A stretch of 64,000 nucleotides of DNA from Solirubrum sp044628455 (GCF_044628455.1 NZ_JBIYZW010000004.1:43401-107400), one strand, 5' to 3'; positions 1 to 8,338 are shown, numbered from the stretch's first letter. Notes: a model not told the origin generated them from the sequence alone. Translations and numbers: made by a program.

Positions 1-36
1 GCTAAGCCCGGGTTTTCCGGCTTGAGACCCGCTGCC

Positions 37-68
37 CTGGTGCCGCCGCTTTCGGGTTGCGGCACCAG
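37..68. terminator. Hairpin, possible terminator of an upstream gene
   Basis: A 10-bp perfect inverted repeat (CTGGTGCCGC at 37-46, complement at 59-68) with a 12-nt loop. No T-run follows, so termination is uncertain. The gene it would serve lies outside the window. The first 133 bases hold no other gene that I can support. Confidence 0.3.
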
Positions 69-133
69 CTGCCTTTCCCCCGAACACCCGCGAAATTTTC
101 CCGCCCGCCCCGGCGTTACTTTGCCGCCGAACT

Positions 134-706
134 ATGAAAACCTTCCTCTCCCGTTTCCCCGCGCGCCTGCTGTGGCTGCTGCCGCTGGTGCTGCTGCTGG
201 CCATGGCCGGCCCCAAGCTCAAGAAGGCCCAGGTAGCCAAAAATCTGACCGTGGGCGTGCCCGAAGACTTCCAGGCCCTGCCCGACGACGCCATTGCGGT
301 GAAGTACCCCGCCCCGCGCAAGCCCCTGGCCGTGTTCAGCAACCCGGCCGGACGGGTCGATTTCAGCGTGGCCAGCAAGCAAACCACCTTCAGCAACAAG
401 GATTACGCCCTGCTGCTGAAGATTTACGAGTCGACACTCAAGAACACCTACAGCAAGGTTGACTTCCTGACCAAGGACATCCGCACCATCAACAAGCGCG
501 ACTTCATCGTGCTGGAGTTCGTCTCGACCCTGTCGGACAACCGCCGCGGGCGCGAGATGATGGCCCCGCTCAAGCGCTACCAGCTGATGCAGTACGCCAT
601 TGAGGGCAACCAGCTGTACGTGTTCCACTTCAACTGCCCCATCGAGGAGCAGGCCAAGTACCAGCCCGTGGCCCAGGAAATGTCGCAGGCCATTCAGCTG
701 AAGTAG
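134..706 (+). CDS. Small exported protein of unknown function
   Basis: 190 residues. The N-terminus has two arginines followed by a hydrophobic segment (about residues 11-26) like a signal peptide or membrane anchor, so the product is probably periplasmic or membrane-attached. The rest is a soluble alpha/beta domain. The pattern near residues 30-75 and the C-terminal strand reading LYVFHFNCP loosely recall the PsbP/DcrB (DUF1795) fold, but this is only a resemblance. A TTACTTTG box 11-18 nt upstream of the ATG may be a Bacteroidota -7 element. A strong terminator follows the stop. No neighbour suggests a role. Confidence 0.75.
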   Translation: MKTFLSRFPARLLWLLPLVLLLAMAGPKLKKAQVAKNLTVGVPEDFQALPDDAIAVKYPAPRKPLAVFSNPAGRVDFSVASKQTTFSNKDYALLLKIYESTLKNTYSKVDFLTKDIRTINKRDFIVLEFVSTLSDNRRGREMMAPLKRYQLMQYAIEGNQLYVFHFNCPIEEQAKYQPVAQEMSQAIQLK

Positions 707-732
707 TCCGGTTTATACCCGTTTTGTTTTGG

Positions 733-766
733 AGCCCCGCCCGGCCTGCGCCGGACGGGGCTTTTT
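733..766 (+). terminator. Rho-independent terminator of the small exported protein gene
   Basis: GC-rich stem (AGCCCCG plus CCGGC at 733-745, pairing with 750-762) with one mismatch and a 4-nt loop, followed by a T-run. It lies between the convergent genes ending at 706 (+) and 784 (-) and could serve both. Confidence 0.8.
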
Positions 767-783
767 GGTGCCCGGCGCGGGCG

Positions 784-1578
784 CTAGAGCAGGTTGTGGG
801 TGCGAATCAGGCCCATGAAGGCGTCGCGGTAGGCGTCGCCCACGGGCAGCAGGCGGCCGGCGACCTGCACCTTGCCGCGCTCCACGTGCTCGATGCGGCC
901 CAGGGCCACGATGAAGGACTTGTGGATGCGGGCGAAGCGTTCGGGCGGCAGCACCTCCTCCACCCGCCGAAACGACTGCAGGGTGAGGATCTTGCTCCCG
1001 TCGGCGGTGTAAATCATCAAGTAGTCCTTCATGCCCTCGATGTAGAGGATGTCGGCGAAGGCCACTCGCTGCAGCCGGTGCTCGTTTTTCACGAACATCG
1101 CGTCCGCTGCTGCCCCGGCCGCTGGCGGCGGAGCCGGCTCGGCAGCAGGGGGCGGGGCCGCGGGCGCGGCAGGCAAACCCACGGGCGCGCCGAAGCTCTG
1201 GTAGAGGCGGTTGACGGCCTGCACGAAGCGCTGGAAAGCAATGGGTTTGAGCAGGTAGTCGGCCACGCCCAGCTCGTAGCCCTGCACGGCGTACTGGTCG
1301 TAGGCGGTGGTGAGGATGATGCGCGGGCCGGTGCCGGGGGGCAGAATGCGGGCCAGCTGCATGCCGGTAAGCCCGGGCATTTCGATGTCGAGGAACAGCA
1401 CGTCTACCGGCGTGGTCTGCAGGAAGGCCAGCGCCGACAGCGCCTCGTGGAAGGTGCCCACCAGGTTCAAAAACGGCAGCTGGGCGCAGTAGCGCTGAAT
1501 GACGGCCGTGGCCAGCGGCTCATCGTCGACGGCGACGCAGGTGAGAATGCGGGGAGGCGGGGCCAGGGAGTCGTCCAT
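784..1578 (-). CDS. LytTR-family response regulator
   Basis: 264 residues. An N-terminal receiver domain (residues 12-130) has the acidic pair D18/D19 and the phosphoacceptor D64 in LDIEMPG. A linker rich in proline and alanine (about 145-172) leads to a C-terminal LytTR DNA-binding domain (about 173-264, with KNEHRLQRVAF, DILYIEGMKDY and RIHKSFIV). LytTR proteins bind pairs of 9-bp direct repeats spaced 12 bp apart. The start chosen is MDDSL, 10 bp after the kinase stop; longer frames run inside the kinase gene. It is the partner of the upstream LytS-type kinase and probably regulates its own operon and the divergent ABC/M1 genes (see sites at 2952-3038). Confidence 0.92.
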   Translation of the reverse strand: MDDSLAPPPRILTCVAVDDEPLATAVIQRYCAQLPFLNLVGTFHEALSALAFLQTTPVDVLFLDIEMPGLTGMQLARILPPGTGPRIILTTAYDQYAVQGYELGVADYLLKPIAFQRFVQAVNRLYQSFGAPVGLPAAPAAPPPAAEPAPPPAAGAAADAMFVKNEHRLQRVAFADILYIEGMKDYLMIYTADGSKILTLQSFRRVEEVLPPERFARIHKSFIVALGRIEHVERGKVQVAGRLLPVGDAYRDAFMGLIRTHNLL

Positions 1579-1588
1579 GAGCAGCGGG

Positions 1589-2836
1589 CTAGTCGGCGGA
1601 AGGCAGCAAGGTAAGCTGCACGAAGTAGCTGTCGGCGGTTTGCTCGACCTGCAGGCGGTGGCGCCCGGGGTAGAGCAGCTGCAGGCGGCGGCGCAGGTTG
1701 GCCAGCCCCACCCCGCCGGGCCGGCGCGGCTCGTGGGGGCGGGCGGCGCGCACGCGGTTGCGCACCGAAAACTCCAGCCGGCCCTCGGGCAGAGCCAGGG
1801 CCAGCTCCACGGCGTGGGGCCGCACCGTGAGGTCGCCGTGCTTGAAGGCGTTTTCGACCAGGGGCAGCAGCAGCATGGGCGCAATGGGATAGGTGCAGGG
1901 CTCGGCTACTTCGGGCGCCACCCCAAAGCGCAGGCAGTCGGGCGCGGCCCCGGGCAGGCGCAGCAGCTGCAAACTCAGGAAGCTGCGCAGGTGGTCGATT
2001 TCCTTGGCCAGGGGCACGGTGTCGGCGCTGCTTTCGTAGAGCAGGTAGCGCATCAAATCCGAGAGCTGCAGCACGGCCGTGGCGGCGGGCGCCTCGGGGT
2101 CGGCTTCGCTGGCCAGGGAGTAGATGTTGTTGAGCGTGTTAAACAAAAAGTGCGGGTTGATCTGGGCCTTGAGCAAGCTCAGCTCGGCCGCGAGGTGCTG
2201 CTTTTCCAGCTCCTGGCGCTGGCGCTCCAGCTCGCGGCGGCGGCGCACGTCGTGCTGGTGGTCGTTGGAGAGGCGCAAATACACGCTCAGCAGCAGCACC
2301 AGCAGGGCCGAGGGCAGGATGTTGCGCCCGGTAGTGTCGCCCGTGCGGTGCACCTCCGCCTCGCGCTGCTTGCCCGCCGCTATGCCGGCCTTCAGCCCGT
2401 CCATAAACGAGCCCGAAACCGAGTTGGGGTGCTCCAGCTCCATATGCTGCGGCCAGGGCGAGGGCGTGCGGCCCAAGGCCAGGTTGGAGCCGTAGCGCAG
2501 CAGGGCCGTGGTGGCAATGGCCAGCAGCATCACCAGCAAAAAGCTCCAGGGCCGGTTGCGGCTCAGGTGGCGCGGAATGATGACAAACCAGCTCAGGTAG
2601 AACAGCCCGGCGTAGGCAGCCACGGTCAGCACCACGTCGGTGAGTACCAGCGGCAAGTCCCAGGCGGCCGGCTCGATGGCGCGGCGGACCAGCCAGTAAA
2701 ACGCGTTGCTGCCCAGCAGCAGCGCCCACAGCACCGTGTGCACCCGCCAGGGCACCGTGCTGGGGCCCGCCGGCCGCAGCCACCACGAAGGCGCGGGCGT
2801 GGTAGCCGCCGCAGTAGGTATCGTCAGATCGGTCAT
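1589..2836 (-). CDS. LytS/YehU-type sensor histidine kinase
   Basis: 415 residues. Four likely membrane segments lie at about 34-50, 62-85, 97-113 and 173-187, with little room for an external sensor except the loop at about 115-170. A basic coiled segment (195-222) leads to the His_kinase motif QINPHFLFNTLNN with phosphoacceptor H229, then an HATPase domain with PLVENAFKHG and a glycine-rich VGLANLRRRL box. This is the PF06580 class that pairs with LytTR regulators. The start is the ATG of MTDLTIP; longer frames upstream lack support. First gene of a two-gene operon with the regulator. Confidence 0.92.
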   Translation of the reverse strand: MTDLTIPTAAATTPAPSWWLRPAGPSTVPWRVHTVLWALLLGSNAFYWLVRRAIEPAAWDLPLVLTDVVLTVAAYAGLFYLSWFVIIPRHLSRNRPWSFLLVMLLAIATTALLRYGSNLALGRTPSPWPQHMELEHPNSVSGSFMDGLKAGIAAGKQREAEVHRTGDTTGRNILPSALLVLLLSVYLRLSNDHQHDVRRRRELERQRQELEKQHLAAELSLLKAQINPHFLFNTLNNIYSLASEADPEAPAATAVLQLSDLMRYLLYESSADTVPLAKEIDHLRSFLSLQLLRLPGAAPDCLRFGVAPEVAEPCTYPIAPMLLLPLVENAFKHGDLTVRPHAVELALALPEGRLEFSVRNRVRAARPHEPRRPGGVGLANLRRRLQLLYPGRHRLQVEQTADSYFVQLTLLPSAD

Positions 2837-2951
2837 GAGTCGGGCCCGGAAAAAGCCACCGAACGGCGCCGGCAGTTGGAGAACGGCTACGAAAATAGGG
2901 CGGTGGCCGCAACGCCGCGCCCGCGAATCGACTACCCGGCCGCGGCGCCCG

Positions 2952-2981
2952 GCCAACGCCCGCCCGCGCCCGGCCAACGCC
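2952..2981 (-). promoter_or_regulatory. Putative LytTR operator facing the kinase-regulator operon
   Basis: On the minus strand the 9-mer GGCGTTGGC occurs twice (2960-2952 and 2981-2973), separated by exactly 12 bp. LytTR-family operators (for example AgrA, ComE) are two 9-bp direct repeats with a 12-bp spacer and a GTT core, which is the geometry seen here. The pair lies about 115-145 bp upstream of the kinase start. Each repeat is part of a longer 16-bp identical repeat. Binding by the LytTR protein encoded next door is an inference. Confidence 0.55.
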
Positions 2982-2987
2982 GACCGC

Positions 2988-3038
2988 TGCGTTGTGGGCA
3001 GCCCGCCCGCCATTGGCGGCCCCGGCCGGGGCGTTGGT
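2988..3038 (+). promoter_or_regulatory. Putative triple LytTR-like repeat facing the ABC/M1 genes
   Basis: On the plus strand three 9-mers follow each other at exactly 21-bp intervals: TGCGTTGTG (2988-2996), GCCATTGGC (3009-3017) and GGCGTTGGT (3030-3038). They share the (G/A)TTG core of the minus-strand pair just upstream. The last repeat ends 32 bp before a TAGGTTTG -7-like box. The arrangement suggests that one regulator controls both divergent operons. Confidence 0.5.
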
Positions 3039-3193
3039 CGAAAAACGCGGCGGCGCGGCCTGCTACCGGATAGGTTTGTAGCCAAGCTCCCGGCCCAGCC
3101 GAGTTCGGCCCGCCCGCTCACGGCCCTGGCCGATAGTGCTATCTTATCGGCCATTTCTGGCACTGCTCCTCCACTCCTAACGCTTACTGTTCT

Positions 3194-4093
3194 ATGGAAC
3201 TGGTCATCGAACACCTTTCCAAAACTTACCCCAACGGCACCAAGGCCCTCAACGACGTGAGTTTGCGCATTGCCCCGGGCATGTTCGGGCTGCTGGGACC
3301 CAACGGCGCGGGCAAATCCTCGCTGATGCGCACCATCTCCACCCTGCAGGAAGCCGACCAGGGCTCCATCCGGCTGGGCGACATCGACGTGCTGCGCCAG
3401 CCCGAGCAGGTGCGCCGGGTGCTGGGCTACCTGCCGCAGGAGTTTGGCGTGTACCCCAAGGTGACGGCGGCCGAGCTGCTCGACCACTTCGCCGTGCTCA
3501 AGGGCATCAGCCACAAGGGCGAGCGGAAGCAGGTGGTCGACGGCCTGCTGCAGCAAACCAACCTCTACAACGTGCGCAACAAGAACCTGGGCGGCTACTC
3601 CGGCGGCATGAAGCAGCGCTTCGGCATTGCGCAGGCGCTGCTGGGCAACCCGCGCCTGATCATCGTAGACGAGCCCACGGCCGGCCTCGACCCCACCGAG
3701 CGTAACCGCTTCCACAACCTGCTGGCCGAAATCGGGGAAGACCGCATCGTGATTCTCTCCACCCACATCGTGTCCGATGTGTCGGACTTGTGCCGGCAGT
3801 TTGCCATCATCAACAAGGGGCAGGTGCTGTACACCGGCGACCCGCTGGTGGCCATCGAGGAAATGCGTGGGCAGATCTGGCGGCGCACTATTGCGAAGCA
3901 GGAGCTGGAAGCCTACCAGCAGCAGTTTGCGGTGATTTCCTCGCGCCTGTTCGCGGGCCAGACCATCATTCACGTGCACAGCCTGGCCCAGCCCGGCAAC
4001 GGCTTCGAGGGCATCGAGCCCACGCTGGAGGACGTGTACTTCGCCCGCATTCACGCCGCCGAGCAGGTAGCCGCCAGCGCAGTGAAAGCCTGA
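3194..4093 (+). CDS. ABC transporter ATP-binding protein
   Basis: 299 residues. Complete ABC ATPase: Walker A GPNGAGKS (35-42), Q-loop near residue 82 (YLPQEFG), signature YSGGMKQR (135-142), Walker B LIIVDE (155-160), D-loop GLD and switch histidine in STHIVSD. The C-terminal extension of about 80 residues is typical of the CcmA/NatA-like class that pairs with a separate permease. The next gene downstream supplies that permease, fused to an M1 peptidase. Probably regulated by the neighbouring LytTR system through the repeats upstream. Substrate unknown. Confidence 0.93.
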   Translation: MELVIEHLSKTYPNGTKALNDVSLRIAPGMFGLLGPNGAGKSSLMRTISTLQEADQGSIRLGDIDVLRQPEQVRRVLGYLPQEFGVYPKVTAAELLDHFAVLKGISHKGERKQVVDGLLQQTNLYNVRNKNLGGYSGGMKQRFGIAQALLGNPRLIIVDEPTAGLDPTERNRFHNLLAEIGEDRIVILSTHIVSDVSDLCRQFAIINKGQVLYTGDPLVAIEEMRGQIWRRTIAKQELEAYQQQFAVISSRLFAGQTIIHVHSLAQPGNGFEGIEPTLEDVYFARIHAAEQVAASAVKA

Positions 4094-4110
4094 TTCCAGT
4101 AACCACCAAG

Positions 4111-4235
4111 AACGTCATGCCGAATCGGCCCTGAGCGTCCTGCTGAGCGCAGCCGAAGCATCCCGCCCGCTTATACCAAGGCTTACTACCTGGCGTCAGC
4201 ACGCGGGATTCCTCGACTTCGCTCGGAATGACGTT
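4111..4235. repeat. REP/MITE-like palindromic intergenic element
   Basis: A 125-bp element bounded by a perfect 8-bp terminal inverted repeat (AACGTCAT at 4111-4118, ATGACGTT at 4228-4235). An inner inverted repeat has CATCCCGC in the left half and GCGGGATT in the right half. The segment is lower in GC than its neighbours and fills most of the gap between the ABC ATPase and the permease-peptidase. No transposase is present, and only one copy is visible in this window. Short mobile repeats with such ends are common between genes in bacteria; membership of a family is inferred from structure alone. Confidence 0.55.
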
Positions 4236-4280
4236 TCTGAGAGCAGCGACTTGTCATGACGGTTAACGAAACCGACGACC

Positions 4281-7200
4281 ATGTTCCTGGAAATATTCCT
4301 TTTTGAGCTCCGCTACCGGCTGAAGCGGCCGGCCACGTACATCTACTTCGGGCTGATGGCCCTGATGGCCTTTTTGTTCATGCTGGCTGTGGGCGGCGTG
4401 TTTGGCGCCAACGTGAGCATCGGCGGGGGCGGCGGCAAGGTGCTGGCCAACTCGCCCTACCAGCTCAACACCATTCTCACCGTGCTGAGCCTGTTTGGGG
4501 TGTTCATCACGTCTTCGATGATGGGCACGCCGGTGTACCGCGACTTCGACCACCGCACCCACTCGCTGTACTACACGGCCCCCATCAGCAAGGCCGGCTA
4601 CCTCGGCGGCCGCTTTCTGGGCTCGTTCGTGATTACGGCGCTGGTGTTTCTGGGCGGGGCGCTGGGCGCCTGGCTGGCTACCTTCTGGCCCACCATGCTG
4701 GCCGACAAGCTGGGCCCCAACACGCTGGGGGCCTACCTGCAGCCCTACCTCACCCACGTGCTGCCCAACCTGTTTCTGACGGGCGCCATCTTCTTCACCG
4801 CCGCCACCCTCTCGCGCTCGGCCCTGTCCATCTACCTCGGCGGGGTGCTGTTTCTGGTGCTGTACTCCATTGCCGGCAGCCTGCAGCAAGACCTCGACAA
4901 CGACACGCTCAGCAACCTGCTCGACCCGCTGGGCGGCAGCGCCATCGACCTGACCCAGCGCTACTGGACCACGGCCGAGAAAAACACCCTGCTGCTGCCC
5001 TGGAGCAGCTTCGTGCTGCAGAACCGCCTGCTGTGGCTGGGCGTGGGCGCGCTCACGCTGCTGGCCTGCTACGGCTTCTTCCGCTTTTCCTTCGCCAACA
5101 AGGCCGACTCGGGCCCGCGCCCCAAAGCCTCGGCCCTGGGCGTGGCCGAAACGCCCAAGCTCGGCAAACTGGTCACCGTCACGCCGCGCTTCACGGCGGC
5201 GCTGGCCTGGGCGCAGCTGGGCCGGCTGGTGCGGCTGGAGTTTTTCAGCACCGTGCGCAGCGTGTACTTCATCGGCATTGCCGGCGCGGGCATACTGTTC
5301 CTGCTGATTTCGGGACTGCAGGTGGGCAAGCTCTACGGCACCAACACCTTCCCCGTCACGCCGGTAGTGGTGCAGTTGCTGGCCGGTACGTTTGCTTTGT
5401 TCCAGCTCATCATCATCATCTTCTACGCCGGCGAGCTGGTGTGGCGCGAGCGGGACTCCAAGGTCAACCAGATCTACGACGCCATGCCCATGCCTTCGTG
5501 GGTGCCCTTCACGGCCAAGCTGCTGGCGCTGATGCTGATTCAGGTGGTGCTGCTGGCCGTGGTGATGCTCTGCGGGCTGCTGCTGCAAACCGGCATGGGC
5601 TACTTCACCTACGAGCTGGACGTGTACGTGAAGGAGCTGTTCGGCTTCCGCCTCATCGGCATGCTGCTGATGTGCGTGCTGGCCATGCTGGTGCAGGTGC
5701 TGTGCAACAACAAGTACATGGGCCACTTCATCATGGTGCTCTACTACCTGTTCAACATCTTTAAGGGCCAGCTGGGTCTCGAGCACAACCTGTACTCCTT
5801 CAACGGCGCCCCGGGCACGCCCTACTCGGCCATGAACGGCTACGGCCACTTCGCCCTGCCCTTCTTCGCCTTCAAGTTCTACTGGGCCGCGTTTGCCGTG
5901 CTGCTGGCGCTGGCCAGCAGCCTGCTCTGGCCGCGCGGCACCGAAACGCGCTTTTCTTGGCGCTGGCAGCAGGCCCGCTTCGGCCTCTCGCCCGCGCTGC
6001 GCGTGGTGGCCGGCCTGGCGTTGCTGGCCTTCGTGGGGCTGGGCGGCTACATCTACTACAACACCAACGTGCTGAATCAGTACCGCACCTCCGACGAGCA
6101 GGAGCAGCTTTCGGCCGACTTTGAGAAGAAGTACAAGCGCTTCGACGGCCGCCCGCAGCCGCGTATCGTGGCCGCCAACGTGCAGGCCGACATCTTCCCC
6201 GCCGAGCGCGACGTGCGCCTGCGCGGCTACTACTGGCTGCTGAACCGCACCCCGCAGCCCCTCGACTCGGTGCTGCTGACCGGCGACGCCACGGCCGAGT
6301 ATAAGCAGCTGCGCCTGGGCCGCCCCGCCCAGCAGGTGCTCCACGACCGGGTGGGCGACGTGGACTTCCGCATTCTGCGCCTGCAGCAGCCCCTGCAACC
6401 CGGCGACTCGGTGCAGCTGCACTTCGACCTGGCCTACACCAACCCGGGCTTCCGCAACTCGGGCTCCAACACCAGCATGGTTTACAACGGCACCTTCGTC
6501 AACAACGCCGAGCTGCTGCCCCACATCGGCTACCAGGAGGGCGTGGAGCTCAGCGACGACGACCTGCGCAAGGAGTACGACCTGAAGCCCAAGCCCCGCA
6601 TGGCCTCGGTGCGCGACTCGGCGGCCCGCCAGAACACCTACCTGGGCAACGACGCCGACTGGATTCGCTTCGAGGCCACGGTGAGCACCTCGGCCGACCA
6701 GATTGCCATTGCCCCCGGCTACCTGCAGAAGGAATGGACCAAGGACGGCCGCCGCTACTTCCACTACAAAATGGACGCGCCCATCCTGAACTTCTACTCC
6801 TTTCTCTCGGCCCGCTACGCCGTGTACAAGGACCAGTGGAAGAACGTGCCCATCGAGATTTACTACCAGCCCGGCCACGAGTACAACCTCAAGCGCATGG
6901 CCCGCGGCGTGAAGGAAGGCCTCGACTACTACACCGCTCACTTCGGCCCCTACCAGCACCGGCAGGTGCGCATTCTGGAATTCCCGGGCTATAGTTCCTT
7001 TGCCCAGTCGTTCCCGAACACCATTCCGTTCTCGGAAAGCATCGGCTTCATTGCCGATGTGGACTCGACCGACCCCAAGGACATCGACTACCCGCTCTAC
7101 ATCACGGCCCACGAGGTGGCCCACCAGTGGTTTGCTCACCAGATCATCGGCGGCAACGTGCAGGGCTCCACGCTCATGTCGGAAACCCTGAGCCAGTACG

Positions 7201-7910
7201 CCGCCCTGATGGTGATGCGCAAGCTCTACGGCGAGGCCAAGATGAAGAAGTTCCTGCGCTTTGAGCTCGACAGCTACCTCTCGGGCCGCAGCATGGAGCG
7301 CAAAAAGGAAGTGCCCTTGTACCTGGTCGAAAACCAGCCCTACATCCACTACCGCAAGGGCTCATTGGCCATGTACGCCCTGCAGGACTACATCGGCGAG
7401 CAGAACGTGAACCGCGCCATCCGCGAGTACCGCGACCGGGTAGCCTACCAGCGCGCCCCGTTCACCAACTCGCTGGAGTTCATCGCTGCCCTGCGCAAGC
7501 ACACGCCCGACTCGCTGCAGTACGTGGTTACCGACCTGTTTGAGAAGATTACCCTCTACGAAAACAAGGTCGACTCGGCCTCCTACCGCAAGCTGCCCAA
7601 CGGCCAGTACCGCGTCAGCTTCACCGTCGATACCAAGAAGCTCTACGCCGACTCGCTGGGCAACGAAACGCCCGACCTGAAAGCGCGCGACCTGATTGAC
7701 GTGAGCGTGACCACCCGCCAGAAAGGCAAGGGCGGCAGCTACGAGGAAGTGCCGCTGGTGCAACAGAAGCGCCGCCTCAAGCCCGGCCGCAACCGCCTCG
7801 AGTTTGTGGTGCCCAGCAAGCCCGAGCGCGTGGGCATCGACCCGCAAAACAAGCTGGTCGACCGCAACCCCGACGACAACACCAAGACGCCCGAGGAAAA
7901 GAAGGCGTAG
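4281..7910 (+). CDS. ABC transporter permease fused to M1-family aminopeptidase
   Basis: 1209 residues. The N-terminal half (1 to about 610) is a permease with two sets of about six membrane segments separated by a polar linker near residue 275. The C-terminal half (about 620-1209) is an M1 (gluzincin) aminopeptidase domain with the zinc motif HEVAH (H944, E945, H948) and the later glutamate in SETLSQYAAL (E968). A membrane segment near 575-595 joins the halves, so the peptidase would sit on the far side of the membrane. Such fusions are known in Bacteroidota. The ABC ATPase gene upstream is the likely partner. Possible roles are export of a peptide with trimming, or peptide turnover at the membrane. 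A strong terminator follows. Confidence 0.93.
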   Translation: MFLEIFLFELRYRLKRPATYIYFGLMALMAFLFMLAVGGVFGANVSIGGGGGKVLANSPYQLNTILTVLSLFGVFITSSMMGTPVYRDFDHRTHSLYYTAPISKAGYLGGRFLGSFVITALVFLGGALGAWLATFWPTMLADKLGPNTLGAYLQPYLTHVLPNLFLTGAIFFTAATLSRSALSIYLGGVLFLVLYSIAGSLQQDLDNDTLSNLLDPLGGSAIDLTQRYWTTAEKNTLLLPWSSFVLQNRLLWLGVGALTLLACYGFFRFSFANKADSGPRPKASALGVAETPKLGKLVTVTPRFTAALAWAQLGRLVRLEFFSTVRSVYFIGIAGAGILFLLISGLQVGKLYGTNTFPVTPVVVQLLAGTFALFQLIIIIFYAGELVWRERDSKVNQIYDAMPMPSWVPFTAKLLALMLIQVVLLAVVMLCGLLLQTGMGYFTYELDVYVKELFGFRLIGMLLMCVLAMLVQVLCNNKYMGHFIMVLYYLFNIFKGQLGLEHNLYSFNGAPGTPYSAMNGYGHFALPFFAFKFYWAAFAVLLALASSLLWPRGTETRFSWRWQQARFGLSPALRVVAGLALLAFVGLGGYIYYNTNVLNQYRTSDEQEQLSADFEKKYKRFDGRPQPRIVAANVQADIFPAERDVRLRGYYWLLNRTPQPLDSVLLTGDATAEYKQLRLGRPAQQVLHDRVGDVDFRILRLQQPLQPGDSVQLHFDLAYTNPGFRNSGSNTSMVYNGTFVNNAELLPHIGYQEGVELSDDDLRKEYDLKPKPRMASVRDSAARQNTYLGNDADWIRFEATVSTSADQIAIAPGYLQKEWTKDGRRYFHYKMDAPILNFYSFLSARYAVYKDQWKNVPIEIYYQPGHEYNLKRMARGVKEGLDYYTAHFGPYQHRQVRILEFPGYSSFAQSFPNTIPFSESIGFIADVDSTDPKDIDYPLYITAHEVAHQWFAHQIIGGNVQGSTLMSETLSQYAALMVMRKLYGEAKMKKFLRFELDSYLSGRSMERKKEVPLYLVENQPYIHYRKGSLAMYALQDYIGEQNVNRAIREYRDRVAYQRAPFTNSLEFIAALRKHTPDSLQYVVTDLFEKITLYENKVDSASYRKLPNGQYRVSFTVDTKKLYADSLGNETPDLKARDLIDVSVTTRQKGKGGSYEEVPLVQQKRRLKPGRNRLEFVVPSKPERVGIDPQNKLVDRNPDDNTKTPEEKKA

Positions 7911-7932
7911 CTGGTCTTGGCGCCATTTAAGC

Positions 7933-7961
7933 AAAAGCCCCCGCATGGTGCGGGGGCTTTT
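7933..7961. terminator. Bidirectional terminator
   Basis: A 13-bp perfect stem (7933-7945 with 7949-7961) and 3-nt loop, with AAAA on one side and TTTT on the other, so it can work in both directions. It separates the convergent permease-peptidase (+) and barstar-like (-) genes. Confidence 0.9.
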
Positions 7962-7966
7962 GTCTG

Positions 7967-8242
7967 TTACTTAACTGCAAGGTTAACGTCGTCGGCTTCG
8001 CGCAGTATTTCGAGTAGATTTTCGTACCACTGACGGCCCATTGTTGCCGCTAACTTACGACCGTTTCTAATCACCACTTTGCACCGGCCAGGGCAGCCTG
8101 GGCCGCCCCAAAGAGAATCGTTTAAGGCATCCAAGTTCCGCCCAAATCCAGGCTCCGCTTCAGGATCAGTCTGGGCTTCGTACGCATCCCCAAACGCCTC
8201 TTTACTGGCCAGGGAGTTGCCATCGAATACGATAATTCGCAT
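7967..8242 (-). CDS. Barstar-like protein (ribonuclease inhibitor family)
   Basis: 91 residues, the usual barstar length. The sequence starts MRIIVFDG (strand 1) and has the family pattern GFGRNLDALNDSLWG in the middle, followed by a basic strand CKVVIRNGRK and a C-terminal helix YENLLEILREA. Barstars bind and block barnase-type ribonucleases in the cytoplasm. No ribonuclease or polymorphic toxin gene lies nearby, so its target is unknown. It stands alone, convergent with the permease-peptidase gene. The family call rests on this pattern and length; it might also be an immunity-like protein against a competitor's toxin. Confidence 0.72.
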   Translation of the reverse strand: MRIIVFDGNSLASKEAFGDAYEAQTDPEAEPGFGRNLDALNDSLWGGPGCPGRCKVVIRNGRKLAATMGRQWYENLLEILREADDVNLAVK

Positions 8243-8325
8243 GGAGCGAGGTTGAAAATGCGGCGGTCATCCAATGATACGCAGCCATCCTAGATTCTCA
8301 TCTACCACCCTCCCTCGCCTCCGCC

Positions 8326-8333
8326 TACTTTTG
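8326..8333 (+). promoter_or_regulatory. -7 promoter element of tadA, probably giving a leaderless mRNA
   Basis: TACTTTTG matches the Bacteroidota -7 consensus TAnnTTTG exactly and ends only 5 nt before the tadA ATG. Transcription would start at or within a few bases of the start codon. No TTG is found 17-23 nt upstream, so the -33 box is weak or absent. Confidence 0.5.
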
Positions 8334-8338
8334 TGCCC

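Larger units (their letters stand above)
2837..3193. other. Divergent intergenic region between the kinase operon and the ABC gene
   Basis: 357 bp without a gene, between divergently transcribed operons. It holds the phased 9-mer repeats described separately and a TAGGTTTG box at 3071-3078, which matches the Bacteroidota -7 consensus (TAnnTTTG) on the plus strand about 115 nt before the ABC start. No TTG lies at the right distance upstream, so the promoter may depend on an activator. Confidence 0.55.

Noticed and set aside
22..462. 146-residue frame at the window start
   Set aside because: Overlaps the exported-protein gene in another frame and lacks any family feature.
784..1884. 366-residue form of the LytTR regulator
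   Set aside because: The first 102 residues are an out-of-frame reading of the kinase 3' end. The receiver domain starts at the ATG at 1578.
4263..7349. 1028-residue open frame on the minus strand opposite the permease-peptidase gene
   Set aside because: Its composition is low-complexity (rich in H, Q, V, A, G), as expected for the antisense of a GC-rich gene. The plus-strand frame has clear domains.
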